Shown: in pieces, positions 34,510-43,409 of the stretch
Numbering within the stretch: the stretch's first letter is position 1
Layout of the letters: each line of letters begins with the position of its first letter
Translations under genes and position numbers: made by a program
Source: an uncultured Pontibacter sp.
GTDB taxonomy: Bacteria; Bacteroidota; Bacteroidia; Cytophagales; Hymenobacteraceae
Length of the DNA stretch: 64,000 nt
Assembly (NCBI RefSeq): GCF_947499215.1
Contig: NZ_CANMNI010000002.1
Coordinates: 558,001-622,000 of the forward strand
Direction: 5' to 3'
Notes under the pieces: generated by a model
Told to the model about the DNA's origin: nothing
Seen by the model: only the letters and a program-made list of their open reading frames with translations
Databases searched by the model: none

Positions 34510-35906
34510 TATTTGCGATATTGGTCAATTAATCGGGATAATGCACGCTGCGACTCCAGTTCAGGGAAGAACTCAAACAGCAGCCTGTGTTTGTCGAAGT
34601 CCAAAATTAAAGCATTTTCCAGATAATTGTAAGCTTCGCGGTATTTTCCTGCCGAAAGCATGTAGGCGCAGGCCCTGTAATATAGCTCTGCCTCGTCCGG
34701 CTGAAGCTCAATCGCATTCAAAATAATCTCGGTGGCCTCCTCAAAATTACCCTGTTCATATAGGATAATCGACCAGTTCAGGTAAATGTCCTTATCCTCT
34801 GGCTGGATCTCGGCGGCACGGGCATAGCTCTCCAATGCTGACACCACGTGACCCACATGGTACTCCGCCGAAGCCAAGGCCACCCAGTAGTCTACGCTGT
34901 CGTCGTACAGGTTCACAGCCTTCTTAAAGAAGTGAACCGCCTCGTACCATTTGCCCTGCGCGTCCAGCACTACCCCTATTCCGAACCAAGCCTCGTCCAT
35001 ATCCGGATCGAGGTCGATGGACTTCTGATAATAGCGTCGGGCCAAGTCCCACTGGTGCATTTTTTCATAGCACTCACCTATGTTGCAGAATACCTCCGCC
35101 GATGGCGAACCGTGCTCCAGCATGGCATTGAACGCCTCCACCGCTTTGGTATACTCTCCCAAAAACACATAGGCGTTGGCCATGTTGTTGTAGGCCGTTA
35201 TAAAGTCGGGCTTAATGATGGTGGCGTAGTCGTAGGCGGCAATGGCTTTGTCGTAAGAACCCAGCTTGTTGTACACGTTGCCCAAGTTGAACCACGCTAC
35301 ATACGAATAAGGGTCCTTGTCGATAAAAGCCTGGAAGAAAGGAAGGTCCTCGCGCATAGAGCCCGTGATCTCCATACAGTAGATAATCTCCTGCATGGCG
35401 GCCTCATTCTCCACGTTCAGTTCAATGCACTTCTTGTAGTACTTGATGGCAGAACTGAACTTGCCCCAACTCTGATAGGTCAGACCAATGTTGAAGTATA
35501 TATCGTCGCGGTCCTCGGCAAAGGCCAGCGCTTTTTTGAAATGGTCTACGGCATCGCGGTACTCGCCGCGCTGTGTAAAAATAATGCCACGTGTCAAAAG
35601 CACGTCGGGGTTCTGCGGCTCCACTTCTGCCACTTGGTCGATGAGCACCATAGCGTCATCGAAGTTGCCGGACATTGCCAGCAGCTGTGCCTTGTCTATT
35701 TGAAGCCCGGTCGAAAAAGGATACTGTGCTATGGCAGAGTCACAGGCCAGCAACGCCTTCTTATAGTCAAAGTTAGCGGTATAGTGGTCTATGATATATT
35801 CAAAATCGGTCAGGTCAAAAAAAACGGTCTCATTTGTTCCCAGCATCTGTTCGAACCGAATAATCAGTTCAGGATCCTCGCTGTGCTCGTCAAAATTCTC
35901 TTTCAT
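34509..35906 (-). CDS. Tetratricopeptide repeat protein
   Basis: A 465-aa protein of about eleven TPR units, for example DIYFNIGLTYQSWGKFSSAI, YVAWFNLGNVYNKLGSYDKA and EAWFGIGVVLDAQGKWYEAV. There is no signal peptide, so it should be a cytosolic protein-protein interaction scaffold. It overlaps comA by one base; the pairing suggests a common role or simply coupled expression. The C-terminal LLFEFFPELESQRALSRLIDQYRK is a conserved-looking tail outside the repeats. The partner is unknown. Confidence 0.92.
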   Translation of the reverse strand: MKENFDEHSEDPELIIRFEQMLGTNETVFFDLTDFEYIIDHYTANFDYKKALLACDSAIAQYPFSTGLQIDKAQLLAMSGNFDDAMVLIDQVAEVEPQNPDVLLTRGIIFTQRGEYRDAVDHFKKALAFAEDRDDIYFNIGLTYQSWGKFSSAIKYYKKCIELNVENEAAMQEIIYCMEITGSMREDLPFFQAFIDKDPYSYVAWFNLGNVYNKLGSYDKAIAAYDYATIIKPDFITAYNNMANAYVFLGEYTKAVEAFNAMLEHGSPSAEVFCNIGECYEKMHQWDLARRYYQKSIDLDPDMDEAWFGIGVVLDAQGKWYEAVHFFKKAVNLYDDSVDYWVALASAEYHVGHVVSALESYARAAEIQPEDKDIYLNWSIILYEQGNFEEATEIILNAIELQPDEAELYYRACAYMLSAGKYREAYNYLENALILDFDKHRLLFEFFPELESQRALSRLIDQYRK

Positions 35907-35974
35907 CTCCTATATCCCACAATCTGCGAAAGGCAGCTTTTGTCTTCTTACTACATTTATAAACTGCAAATAGT

Positions 35975-36985
35975 TTAGTTCGAGCGGGCCACTTCCGGAC
36001 CACTCTGATTCTGTGCTATTTGCAGCAAACCCGCACAGCTCCAAGCAATGGTCTCGGCCAGTGGCCTGAACTCCACCCCCACTGTTTTGCGAACTTTCTG
36101 ATTGTCAAACAAGTGTGTCTTGGCTGATACCCGTGCCGTGTCTTTTGTGATGAGCGGGCGGCCTCCCGTGAGCCAAGCCCGGGCATGCTCCAGTCGCCAT
36201 ACCACCTCGGCCAGCGCCGGGGAGACTTTAAAGGAAGGCGCCTTTTTGCCAAAGCGCCGGGCGGCCTCCTCGAAGAACTCCTTGTAGGTGAGCTGCCCTG
36301 CATTCAATACAAACCTTTCACCGGATATTTCCGAGAAAGTGAGTCGCAACATGGCCCCCACTACGTCGCGCACGTCCACAAAATTGGCGCTGCCTCCTGT
36401 GTAGAAAGCGCGCTCTTGGTATACATATTTAAACAAGCGTGTGCTACTGCGGTTCCAATCAGCCGGGCCCAGCACAACGGACGGGTTTACGATGACGGCC
36501 TGCAGCCCTTCGGCTATACCTCTCCATACCTCCAGTTCACCAAAGTGCTTCGATTCGGCATAGGCTGACTGCTTCTCGCCGGCGCTCCACTTGCTGTTCT
36601 CGTTCAGCACTGCCACTCCTTTGCTGCGCCCAACGGCGGCGATAGAGCTGACATGGCACAACTTGATCAATTCTTCGGCTTCGAGGCAGGCATCTACGAT
36701 GTTGGCGGTACCCTCTACGTTAACCTGTTGCAGCAACTCGGCATCCTGCGGCGCATACGACACCAGTCCGGCGCTATGGAACACATAGCCTACCCCTTGC
36801 AGCGCTTTGCGCAAAAGGGCAACATCCAAAATATCACCTTCCACCCACTCCACCTGATCGGCCCCTGCAATGGCAGGCACCTGACCACGGTACAGCGCAC
36901 GCACGTGGTGGCCCTGCGCTACGAGTGCCGGTATAAGATAGCTGCCAATCAGGCCGCTGCCGCCTGTCACAAAAACCGTGGCCAT
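35975..36985 (-). CDS. Extended SDR (NAD-dependent epimerase/dehydratase-like)
   Basis: A 336-aa Rossmann enzyme of the extended short-chain dehydrogenase group, similar to dihydroflavonol-4-reductase-type proteins. The NAD(P) site is GGSGLIG near the N-terminus, followed by DILDVALLRKAL; the catalytic set shows Ser in HVSSIAAVGRSKG and the YxxxK motif in YAESKHFGE. FVDVRDVVGAML and GERFVLNAGQLTYKEFFE are typical. Substrate is unknown. It lies 18 bases downstream of the CpsB-like phosphatase gene on the same strand; an operon with it is likely. Confidence 0.88.
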   Translation of the reverse strand: MATVFVTGGSGLIGSYLIPALVAQGHHVRALYRGQVPAIAGADQVEWVEGDILDVALLRKALQGVGYVFHSAGLVSYAPQDAELLQQVNVEGTANIVDACLEAEELIKLCHVSSIAAVGRSKGVAVLNENSKWSAGEKQSAYAESKHFGELEVWRGIAEGLQAVIVNPSVVLGPADWNRSSTRLFKYVYQERAFYTGGSANFVDVRDVVGAMLRLTFSEISGERFVLNAGQLTYKEFFEEAARRFGKKAPSFKVSPALAEVVWRLEHARAWLTGGRPLITKDTARVSAKTHLFDNQKVRKTVGVEFRPLAETIAWSCAGLLQIAQNQSGPEVARSN

Positions 36986-37003
36986 GGAAGTGAGATTAAG
37001 AAA

Positions 37004-37750
37004 TTATAACTTACTGTTGAGGAGTGGGAGCTCCAGCGCCTTGACGAGGTATTTGGAGCAAAGCACCTTTTGCAGGTTGGCAATGTGCTTCAAGCTGTGC
37101 GTGTCCGACCCCAGAAAATCAACCAACCCGGCGTCGATAAGTTTCTCGGCCACCATCTTGGCGCCCAGCGAATAATAGCCTGTAAGTGAATTGAGGTTTG
37201 GCTGCAACAGCACGCCCTGTTCGCGCAGCCCCACCAGATCGTCGAACTTGCCATAGAAATAGGTATAGCGCTCGGGGTGGGCCAGCACCGGCTTGTAGCC
37301 CAGCGACTGCATCCGGAAAATAGCCTCGCGCAGGTTGAGCGGCTCATTCAGGAAAGAGGTCTCAAACAGCAAGTACTTGTCGCCAAACGTGAGCAGTTCC
37401 TCGTTGTCTTCCAGCTTCTGTAACAGGGCTTCGTCTAGATAGTGTTCGGCGGCGCAGGCCAGTTCCATCTCTATGCCTTCGGCTGTCACGGCGTCCTGCA
37501 GCACCTTTAACTGTGTCCGTATGATCTCGGGGGTGTTGCGGTAGAAATCGCTCATGATGTGCGGCGTCATGATGAGTTTGCGGTAGCCCATCTCCTTCAT
37601 GCCGCGCACCAGTTCCAGCGACTGCTCCACCGTGGCGGCGCCGTCGTCTATACCCGGCAGTATGTGCGAATGCATGTCCACGCCGAGCATGCTCAGCGAC
37701 TCAACCTGCACCTCTTCCTTGCCAAACAAATTCTGGAAAAACTTTATCAT
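37004..37750 (-). CDS. CpsB/YwqE-type tyrosine-protein phosphatase
   Basis: A 248-aa PHP-fold metal-dependent phosphatase. The metal site opens with DMHSHILPGIDDG and continues with TPHIMSDFYRNT, AAEHYLDEAL, LAHPERYTYF and the final GSDTHSL. Such enzymes dephosphorylate tyrosine kinases of capsule or exopolysaccharide synthesis. No Wzc-type kinase or polysaccharide gene cluster is next to it, so its partner must be encoded elsewhere. Family is secure; partner unknown. Confidence 0.93.
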   Translation of the reverse strand: MIKFFQNLFGKEEVQVESLSMLGVDMHSHILPGIDDGAATVEQSLELVRGMKEMGYRKLIMTPHIMSDFYRNTPEIIRTQLKVLQDAVTAEGIEMELACAAEHYLDEALLQKLEDNEELLTFGDKYLLFETSFLNEPLNLREAIFRMQSLGYKPVLAHPERYTYFYGKFDDLVGLREQGVLLQPNLNSLTGYYSLGAKMVAEKLIDAGLVDFLGSDTHSLKHIANLQKVLCSKYLVKALELPLLNSKL

Positions 37751-37990
37751 TTGCCTATTTCAACCGTATGTACACGGCACAAAACACAAACGTTGCCAAA
37801 CACGGCAACGCAACATCAAAATAACGCAATTATTATCCGCTATCAAAATAAACAGTCTTCGTTTAGGTTTATTATAAAACGGACAAATTCTATACGAACT
37901 TGGTAAATTAATTCCTGTGTTTTCGCCTTTGTTTATATGGGGCAAAAAGAAAAAGTTTAACCATCAACTAAATCAAACTAAAACCCCGAA
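37751..37990 (+). other. AT-rich divergent intergenic region
   Basis: Between the divergent phosphatase and acyl-CoA dehydrogenase genes. The first 240 bases hold no gene or clear hairpin; the promoter of the dehydrogenase lies at its right edge. Confidence 0.4.
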
Positions 37991-38021
37991 TTTGCCAATT
38001 AGGCTTATTTGGTTAGCTTTG
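37991..38021 (+). promoter_or_regulatory. Promoter of the acyl-CoA dehydrogenase gene
   Basis: TTTG (37991-37994), 19 bases, then TAGCTTTG (38014-38021): a full match to the Bacteroidota -33/-7 promoter. Predicted leader about 50 bases. Confidence 0.75.
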
Positions 38022-38078
38022 TAAACCCTTTAATCGATTGTCAGTTTAATACACGCGACTATAAATCAAAAAACTTAA

Positions 38079-39218
38079 ATGGAATTTAACTATACAGAAA
38101 ACCAGCGCATGATCGCGGACATGATCCGGGACTTCGGTGTTAAGCACATCAAACCGAAAATGATGGAATGGGACGAGAGTCAAGAGTTTCCGGTAGAGGT
38201 GTTCAAAAAACTGGGAGAACTGGGACTGATGGGCGTGCTTGTACCGACTGAATACGGCGGCTCAGGCTTCGGCTACTTGGAGTATGTCACGGCTATCGCT
38301 GAGCTTTCCAAGATAGACGGCTCCATCGGTCTGTCCATGGCGGCGCACAACTCACTTTGCACAGGCCATATCCTGCAATTCGGCAACGAAGCGCAAAAGA
38401 AGCAGTATTTGCCAAAACTAGCCACTGCCGAGTGGATCGGTGCGTGGGGTTTGACGGAGCCTAACACGGGCTCTGATGCCGGCAACATGCGTACTGTAGC
38501 CGTGCAGGATGGTGACCATTGGGTAATCAACGGCGCTAAGAACTTTATCACACACGGCAAGAGCGGCAACGTGGCTGTAGTAATTGTGCGCACTGGTGAA
38601 GTAGGCGACTCCCATGGTATGACCGCTTTCATTATCGAGAAAGGCACACCAGGCTTCAGCGCCGGTCGTAAAGAAGACAAACTGGGTATGCGCGCCTCTG
38701 AAACCACAGAGCTGATCTTTGAAGACTGCCGCGTACACAAGGACCAGATGCTGGGCAATGTGGGCGAGGGCTTCATTCAGGCGATGAAAGTACTGGATGG
38801 TGGACGTATCTCGATCGCGGCCCTTTCACTGGGTATAGCACAAGGCGCATTCGAAGCGGCATTGGCTTACTCGCAGGAACGCAGCCAGTTCAACAAGCCT
38901 ATTTCGAGCTTCCAAGGTATTTCGTTCAAGCTGGCTGATATGGCCACGGAGATCGAGGCGGCTTCTCTCCTCACCTATCAGGCGGCTGACATGAAGAACC
39001 GCGGCCTGAACGTGAACAAAGAGTCTGCCATGGCGAAACTTTACGCTTCTGAAGTATCAGTGAGAGTGGCGAACGAGGGTGTGCAGATTTTCGGTGGTTA
39101 CGGCTTCACAAAGGACTACCCGGCCGAGAAGTACTACCGCGATGCCAAGCTTTGCACGATCGGTGAGGGAACAAGCGAGATCCAAAAGCTTGTTATCTCA
39201 AGAGCCATCCTAAAATAA
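38079..39218 (+). CDS. Acyl-CoA dehydrogenase
   Basis: A 379-aa FAD enzyme that oxidises acyl-CoA to enoyl-CoA in fatty-acid or branched-chain breakdown. It shows the FAD/substrate signatures WGLTEPNTGSDAGNMRT and GMRASETTELIFEDCRV, the domain-interface RSQFNKPISSFQGISFKLADMA and the C-terminal IGEGTSEIQKLVISR, where the Glu in GEG is at the usual catalytic position. Length is standard. It stands alone with its own strong promoter and a terminator. Chain-length preference cannot be told. Confidence 0.95.
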   Translation: MEFNYTENQRMIADMIRDFGVKHIKPKMMEWDESQEFPVEVFKKLGELGLMGVLVPTEYGGSGFGYLEYVTAIAELSKIDGSIGLSMAAHNSLCTGHILQFGNEAQKKQYLPKLATAEWIGAWGLTEPNTGSDAGNMRTVAVQDGDHWVINGAKNFITHGKSGNVAVVIVRTGEVGDSHGMTAFIIEKGTPGFSAGRKEDKLGMRASETTELIFEDCRVHKDQMLGNVGEGFIQAMKVLDGGRISIAALSLGIAQGAFEAALAYSQERSQFNKPISSFQGISFKLADMATEIEAASLLTYQAADMKNRGLNVNKESAMAKLYASEVSVRVANEGVQIFGGYGFTKDYPAEKYYRDAKLCTIGEGTSEIQKLVISRAILK

Positions 39219-39243
39219 GTAGATGCTAAAAAGCATTTCAAAA

Positions 39244-39276
39244 GTGCCTATAGGATGGTTTTGCCACTATAGGCAT
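39244..39276 (+). terminator. Terminator of the acyl-CoA dehydrogenase gene
   Basis: GTGCCTATAG (39244-39253) pairs with CTATAGGCAT, followed by CTTTTTTTT. Confidence 0.8.
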
Positions 39277-39316
39277 CTTTTTTTCAATGGTTTGCGGAAT
39301 TATTTTTACCAAACTA

Positions 39317-39348
39317 TTGATTTTTAAGTAAAACATTAAGTAAATTTG
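39317..39348 (+). promoter_or_regulatory. rpsU promoter
   Basis: TTG (39317-39319), 21 bases, TAAATTTG (39341-39348). Start of transcription is expected near 39354, 28 bases before the rpsU ATG. Confidence 0.7.
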
Positions 39349-39381
39349 CAACCCTAAATATCAGAAGAAGCGACCAAAAAT

Positions 39382-39576
39382 ATGATTATTGTAAACGTAA
39401 AAGATAACGAGTCTGTAGACCGTGCCCTTAAGAGATTTAAGAAGAAATTCGAAAGAACTGGTGTTCTTAAAGAACTGAGATCTAGAACTTTCTTCGAGAA
39501 ACCATCTGTTTCTAAGAGAAAGCAAAAAGAAAGAGCGAAGTACAAGCAGCAGCTTTTCGCGAACGATAATTACTAG
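39382..39576 (+). CDS. rpsU: 30S ribosomal protein S21
   Basis: A 64-aa basic protein with the S21 core MIIVNVKDNESVDRALKRFKKKF and KERAKYKQQ near the C-terminus. S21 joins the 30S head/platform region near the anti-Shine-Dalgarno sequence. In Bacteroidota it is commonly followed by a Xer recombinase and a hibernation factor gene, as here. Codon use (AGA-rich) differs from most neighbours, as expected for a highly expressed gene. Confidence 0.97.
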   Translation: MIIVNVKDNESVDRALKRFKKKFERTGVLKELRSRTFFEKPSVSKRKQKERAKYKQQLFANDNY

Positions 39577-39646
39577 TCTTTCTTTAAAGATATTTTATTT
39601 TTCCATACATTAGTATATCTGAGAAACACATCAGGTATACCAATGT

Positions 39647-40525
39647 ATGGAATTATTTTTTAAGTATCTCGAATACGAGAAGCGGTATAGTCCGCACACG
39701 CTTACCTCTTATCACACCGATCTGGGCCAGTTCGCGCAATACCTGCAGGACACTTACCAGATCACCGATCCCGCTGAGGCGGACCATTCCATCATTCGGT
39801 CTTGGATCCTGACGCTCGTGCACAAAAATCTGGAGGCCCGTTCCGTTAACCGGAAAATCGCCTGCCTCCGCTCCTACTATAAATTCCTGTTGGGCCAGCA
39901 GCGCATCAGCGCCAACCCGATGCTGCGCATCAAGGCTCCCAAAGTCTCAAAAAAACTTCCCGCTTTTGTTCCCGAAGAGCCATTTAACAGCTTTTTGGAC
40001 AGTTTTACTTTTGAAGACACCTTTGAAGGCCAGCGTGACAGGCTCATTCTGGAGTTTCTATATGGCACTGGTATGCGACTGGCCGAGCTCATTGGTATAG
40101 GCCACGAAGACGTGGATTTGCATGCCAAGACAGTGCGTGTGCTGGGCAAGGGCAACAAGGTGCGCATCATCCCTTTAAACGACACGCTCGTGCATTCCAT
40201 CAGGCAATATGTAGAGCACAAGAAAAGCCTGTTTGGCAATAACAATTCCGAAAAGCTGCTCGTTACTAATAAAGAACGTCCCCTGTATCCGAAGTTCGTT
40301 TATCGTGTCGCTAAAAAGTACATCAGCTTGGTCACCACCTCCGAACATAATAGCCCTCATGTGCTGCGACACTCCTTCGCTACCCACCTGCTAAACAATG
40401 GCGCAGATCTAAATGCCATTAAAGACCTGCTGGGGCATGCTAGCCTAGCTGCTACACAGGTATACACACACAATTCGATAGAGAAGCTAAAATCGATTTT
40501 CGAGAAAGCTCATCCAAAAGCATAA
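39647..40525 (+). CDS. xerC: Tyrosine recombinase, XerC/XerD type
   Basis: A 292-aa site-specific recombinase with an N-terminal SAM-like core-binding domain (LFFKYLEYEKRYSPHTLTSY) and a C-terminal catalytic domain. Active-site residues are visible: Arg in GTGMRLAEL, Lys in VLGKGNKVRIIPL, His-X2-Arg in HVLRHSFATHLL, His in LLGHASLAATQ and the nucleophilic Tyr in QVYTH. Xer proteins resolve chromosome dimers at dif. The rpsU-xerC-hpf order is a conserved Bacteroidota block, which argues against a mobile integrase. Assignment to XerC rather than XerD is by context. Confidence 0.92.
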   Translation: MELFFKYLEYEKRYSPHTLTSYHTDLGQFAQYLQDTYQITDPAEADHSIIRSWILTLVHKNLEARSVNRKIACLRSYYKFLLGQQRISANPMLRIKAPKVSKKLPAFVPEEPFNSFLDSFTFEDTFEGQRDRLILEFLYGTGMRLAELIGIGHEDVDLHAKTVRVLGKGNKVRIIPLNDTLVHSIRQYVEHKKSLFGNNNSEKLLVTNKERPLYPKFVYRVAKKYISLVTTSEHNSPHVLRHSFATHLLNNGADLNAIKDLLGHASLAATQVYTHNSIEKLKSIFEKAHPKA

Positions 40526-40550
40526 AGTTTAACCATAAAATGTTACGATT

Positions 40551-40853
40551 ATGAAGCTACAGATGCATTCAATCCACTTCGAGGCTGATACACAGCTGAC
40601 CGATTTCATCCAGCAGAAAGTAGACAAACTGGAAACATTCTACGACCGCATCGTGGAAGGGGAAGTGTTTCTTAAACATAACAACAATGACGGAACAGCC
40701 AATAAAACAGTAGAGATCAAACTATTTGTGCCAGGCTCCACTCTATTCTCCAAAGAAGATGCTCCGTCCTTTGAAGCCGCCGCTGATGCAGCTGTTGACG
40801 CGATGCGCAGACAACTAAAAAAATTCAAGGAGAAACAACTGGCACATCATTAA
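40551..40853 (+). CDS. hpf: Ribosome hibernation-promoting factor, short form
   Basis: A 100-aa HPF/RaiA family protein with MQMHSIHFEADTQLTDFIQQ-type strand and helix (first residues MKLQMHSIHFEA) and the C-terminal helix DAAVDAMRRQLKKFKEKQ. It binds the 30S decoding region in slow growth. The length is that of the short form, without the dimerising C-terminal domain, so 100S formation would need other help. It lies 25 bases downstream of the recombinase gene and is closed by a terminator. Confidence 0.95.
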   Translation: MKLQMHSIHFEADTQLTDFIQQKVDKLETFYDRIVEGEVFLKHNNNDGTANKTVEIKLFVPGSTLFSKEDAPSFEAAADAAVDAMRRQLKKFKEKQLAHH

Positions 40854-40893
40854 GCCATTTTGATACTTGCTATACCTGTCTAAGGTATAAAAC

Positions 40894-40925
40894 AAAAGGC
40901 CTGCTGATCGCTCAGCAGGCCTTTT
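40894..40925. terminator. Bidirectional terminator between hpf and metK
   Basis: A perfect 14-bp stem AAAAGGCCTGCTGA (40894-40907 with 40912-40925), TCGC loop, then TT. Confidence 0.9.
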
Positions 40926-40953
40926 TTATGATTGAGGGTATAGCGTCTGTAAA

Positions 40954-42258
40954 TTACAGGCCAAACTCTTCCTTTATCTTGTCAACAAAATCCAGCTTCT
41001 CCCAAGTAAAGGTTTCAAACTCTTTTACCGTAGTCTGACCATTTTTCAAGAGTTCTACACGCTTAGTGCCCGGCGTCCTGCCCATGTGGCCATAAGCGGC
41101 TGTTTCAGAGAAAATCGGGTTCTGCAGGCCGAAGCGCTGCACAATAGCGTAAGGGCGCATGTCGAACAGTTTGTTCACTTTCTCCGCGATCTCACCGTCA
41201 CTCATTGCGTTACCGCTTGCGTCTTTCGCCTTCGTCGAACCATAGGTTGTCACGTACAGACCAACCGGCTTAGCCACACCAATGGCATAGGCTACCTGTA
41301 CAAGCGCCTGATCGGCTACACCGGCAGCGACTAGGTTCTTGGCGATATGACGCGCCGCATAGGCTGCAGAGCGGTCTACCTTAGAAGAGTCTTTGCCAGA
41401 GAAGGCACCACCACCGTGCGCCCCCTTGCCACCGTAAGTGTCTACAATGATCTTACGGCCGGTCAGACCCGTGTCGCCGTGCGGACCACCGATCACAAAC
41501 TTGCCAGTTGGGTTGATGTGGTAGGTAATCTCGTTGTTGAACAGCTTCTGGATACGCTCCGGCAACAGCTTCAGCACACGCGGAATCAAGATGCTGTCTA
41601 CATCATCTTTAATCCTTTGTACCATTTGCTTCTCGGCTGCCAGCTTGGCTTCGTTGCTGTCGGTTTCAGGCAGCACAAACTCGTCGTGCTGGGTTGAGAT
41701 TACGATTGTGTCGATCTTCTCAGGCACGTGGTTGTCGCTGTAGCGGATGGTTACTTGCGATTTGGCATCAGGGCGCAGGTAAGTCATCTCCTTGCCTTCT
41801 TTGCGGATGGCAGACAGCTCCTGCAACAGCAGGTGCGAAATGCTCAGCGCCAGCGGCATGTAGTTATCTGTTTCGTTGGTGGCATAGCCGAACATCATAC
41901 CTTGGTCGCCAGCGCCTTGGTCTTCTGGCTTGGTACGCTCCACACCTTGGTTAATGTCTGGGGACTGTTCGTGTATAGCCGAAATTACGCCGCACGCATC
42001 GGCATCGAACATATATTCTGACTTGGTATAGCCGATTCGCTTTATCACATCACGGGCGACCTTCTGCACATCCACGTATGCTTCAGTCTTCACTTCGCCG
42101 CTCAACACAACAAGACCTGTCGTTACCAGCGTTTCGCAAGCCACTTTAGACTGTGGGTCTTGCTTCAAAAATTCATCTAGGAGGGCATCAGAGATCTGAT
42201 CCGCTACTTTGTCCGGGTGTCCTTCTGATACAGACTCGGAGGTGAACAAATATGGCAT
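40954..42258 (-). CDS. metK: S-adenosylmethionine synthetase
   Basis: MetK makes SAM from methionine and ATP. I start at the Met at 42258 ([17 protein letters not shown], 434 aa), where the family normally begins; an extension to 42282 adds eight atypical residues. Signature motifs are GHPDKVADQ, the [12 protein letters not shown] loop, [20 protein letters not shown] and [20 protein letters not shown] -7 promoter element lies 59 bases upstream. No SAM riboswitch is recognised in the leader. Confidence 0.98.
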   Translation of the reverse strand: MPYLFTSESVSEGHPDKVADQISDALLDEFLKQDPQSKVACETLVTTGLVVLSGEVKTEAYVDVQKVARDVIKRIGYTKSEYMFDADACGVISAIHEQSPDINQGVERTKPEDQGAGDQGMMFGYATNETDNYMPLALSISHLLLQELSAIRKEGKEMTYLRPDAKSQVTIRYSDNHVPEKIDTIVISTQHDEFVLPETDSNEAKLAAEKQMVQRIKDDVDSILIPRVLKLLPERIQKLFNNEITYHINPTGKFVIGGPHGDTGLTGRKIIVDTYGGKGAHGGGAFSGKDSSKVDRSAAYAARHIAKNLVAAGVADQALVQVAYAIGVAKPVGLYVTTYGSTKAKDASGNAMSDGEIAEKVNKLFDMRPYAIVQRFGLQNPIFSETAAYGHMGRTPGTKRVELLKNGQTTVKEFETFTWEKLDFVDKIKEEFGL

Positions 42259-42316
42259 TTCAATAAGTGGGTTTAGGTACAAAGTATAAACCGACTGCAG
42301 ACAGCTACAGCGGGTA

Positions 42317-42324
42317 CAAAGCTA
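42317..42324 (-). promoter_or_regulatory. metK promoter -7 element
   Basis: The minus strand reads TAGCTTTG, matching TAnnTTTG; the -33 region is not clear. Confidence 0.5.
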
Positions 42325-42582
42325 CGGCAATTCCGGCATACTTAAAAACGAACAGTCTTTTATGCGGGTCAGGTACCTCAAGGTATACCGAAAGCTAGAT
42401 GTTTGGTTTACAACAATTATTAGGAATTGCATCTATCTCAGAACAATTCTAACCTCCAGCTGTTAATATACTTGATCTCAGAAGCATATCTCTATTGATT
42501 AATGCTACACCTAGGCTATTTATAACCTTTTATATATAGGATCGTTTCAATTACAAAAATTGTATCTTTTCAAAAACGACAT
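42325..42582. other. Intergenic region before the PAP2 pair
   Basis: AT-rich, no gene seen. TATCTTTT (42563-42570) is a seven-of-eight match to the -7 promoter element, 13 bases before the ATG at 42583. Confidence 0.4.
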
Positions 42583-43401
42583 ATGAAACAGTATTTTCTA
42601 ATGATATGGTGTCTCATCTCTATGGCCGGAGTGGCCGAGGCGCAGCGCGAATCCCCTTATAAAACTAATTTTAAAGTTGACGCCCCAATTACGGCAGCGG
42701 GTGTGGGCCTGACCTATTATGGCCTGACCTTGATGATGGACAAAGATGGGCTCACAGAGGAACAAATTAGCAGATTAAGCAAAGATGATGTAATCGGTTT
42801 TGACCGTTTTTCTGCCGGCTATGACTCTGAAACAGCTAAAAAAATAAGCGACTTTCCTTTCTATGGCTCCTTTGCACTTCCTCTTACCTTGGTTTTCAAC
42901 CAGAACGTGAAAGGTAACTTTGGCCAAGTGTTTGGGTTGTATGTTCAGACCATGGCGGTAACTGGCGCATTGTTTACAATGACAAGCGGCCTAAGCCCAA
43001 GAACTAGGCCATTAGTGTACAGCCCTGATGTGGAAATGTCGGAGAAGACCCGCGCCAATGCCAGAAACTCTTTCTATGCGGGGCACACCACTGCAGCGGC
43101 CGGTGCTTCCTTCTTCTTCGCAAAGGTTTTTCACGACTTTAACCCAGACTCGCCCGCCCGGCCATTTGTGTGGGCCGGTGCCGCCGCTGTACCTGCCGTA
43201 GTTGGCTACTACCGTTTAAAAGCCGGTAAACACTTTTTGAGCGACAACATACTGGGCTATGCCATCGGAGCGGCGACCGGCATACTGGTGCCGCAGTTGC
43301 ACAAAAAGACAAACCAGAGTGGCTTTACGCTTAACCCTACCCTTATCCCGACTTTTGCCGGCACAGCCTCACAGGGCGCTAACCTCAGCTATACTTTTTA
43401 G
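42583..43401 (+). CDS. PAP2 family phosphatase, exported
   Basis: A 272-aa protein with an N-terminal signal peptide (cleavage after about residue 20, VAEA-Q) and a PAP2-type core. The three phosphatase motifs are recognisable but atypical: LSPRTRPLVY (for KX6RP), NSFYAGHTT (for PSGH) and YRLKAGKHFLSD (R, H and D of the third motif, intact). PAP2 enzymes dephosphorylate lipid pyrophosphates or related substrates. The C-terminus ends GANLSYTF, with a terminal Phe as in outer-membrane barrel last strands. A near-copy follows at 43410. Confidence 0.85.
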   Translation: MKQYFLMIWCLISMAGVAEAQRESPYKTNFKVDAPITAAGVGLTYYGLTLMMDKDGLTEEQISRLSKDDVIGFDRFSAGYDSETAKKISDFPFYGSFALPLTLVFNQNVKGNFGQVFGLYVQTMAVTGALFTMTSGLSPRTRPLVYSPDVEMSEKTRANARNSFYAGHTTAAAGASFFFAKVFHDFNPDSPARPFVWAGAAAVPAVVGYYRLKAGKHFLSDNILGYAIGAATGILVPQLHKKTNQSGFTLNPTLIPTFAGTASQGANLSYTF

Positions 43402-43409
43402 AAGTAGGT

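Noticed and set aside
34848..35978. 376-codon open frame opposite the TPR gene
   Set aside because: It is antisense to repeated TPR codons, which tend to leave long open frames; no domain is seen.
39647..40525. Tyrosine recombinase considered as an integrase of a mobile element
   Set aside because: It sits in the conserved rpsU-xerC-hpf block, and no attachment repeats or other mobile genes are near.
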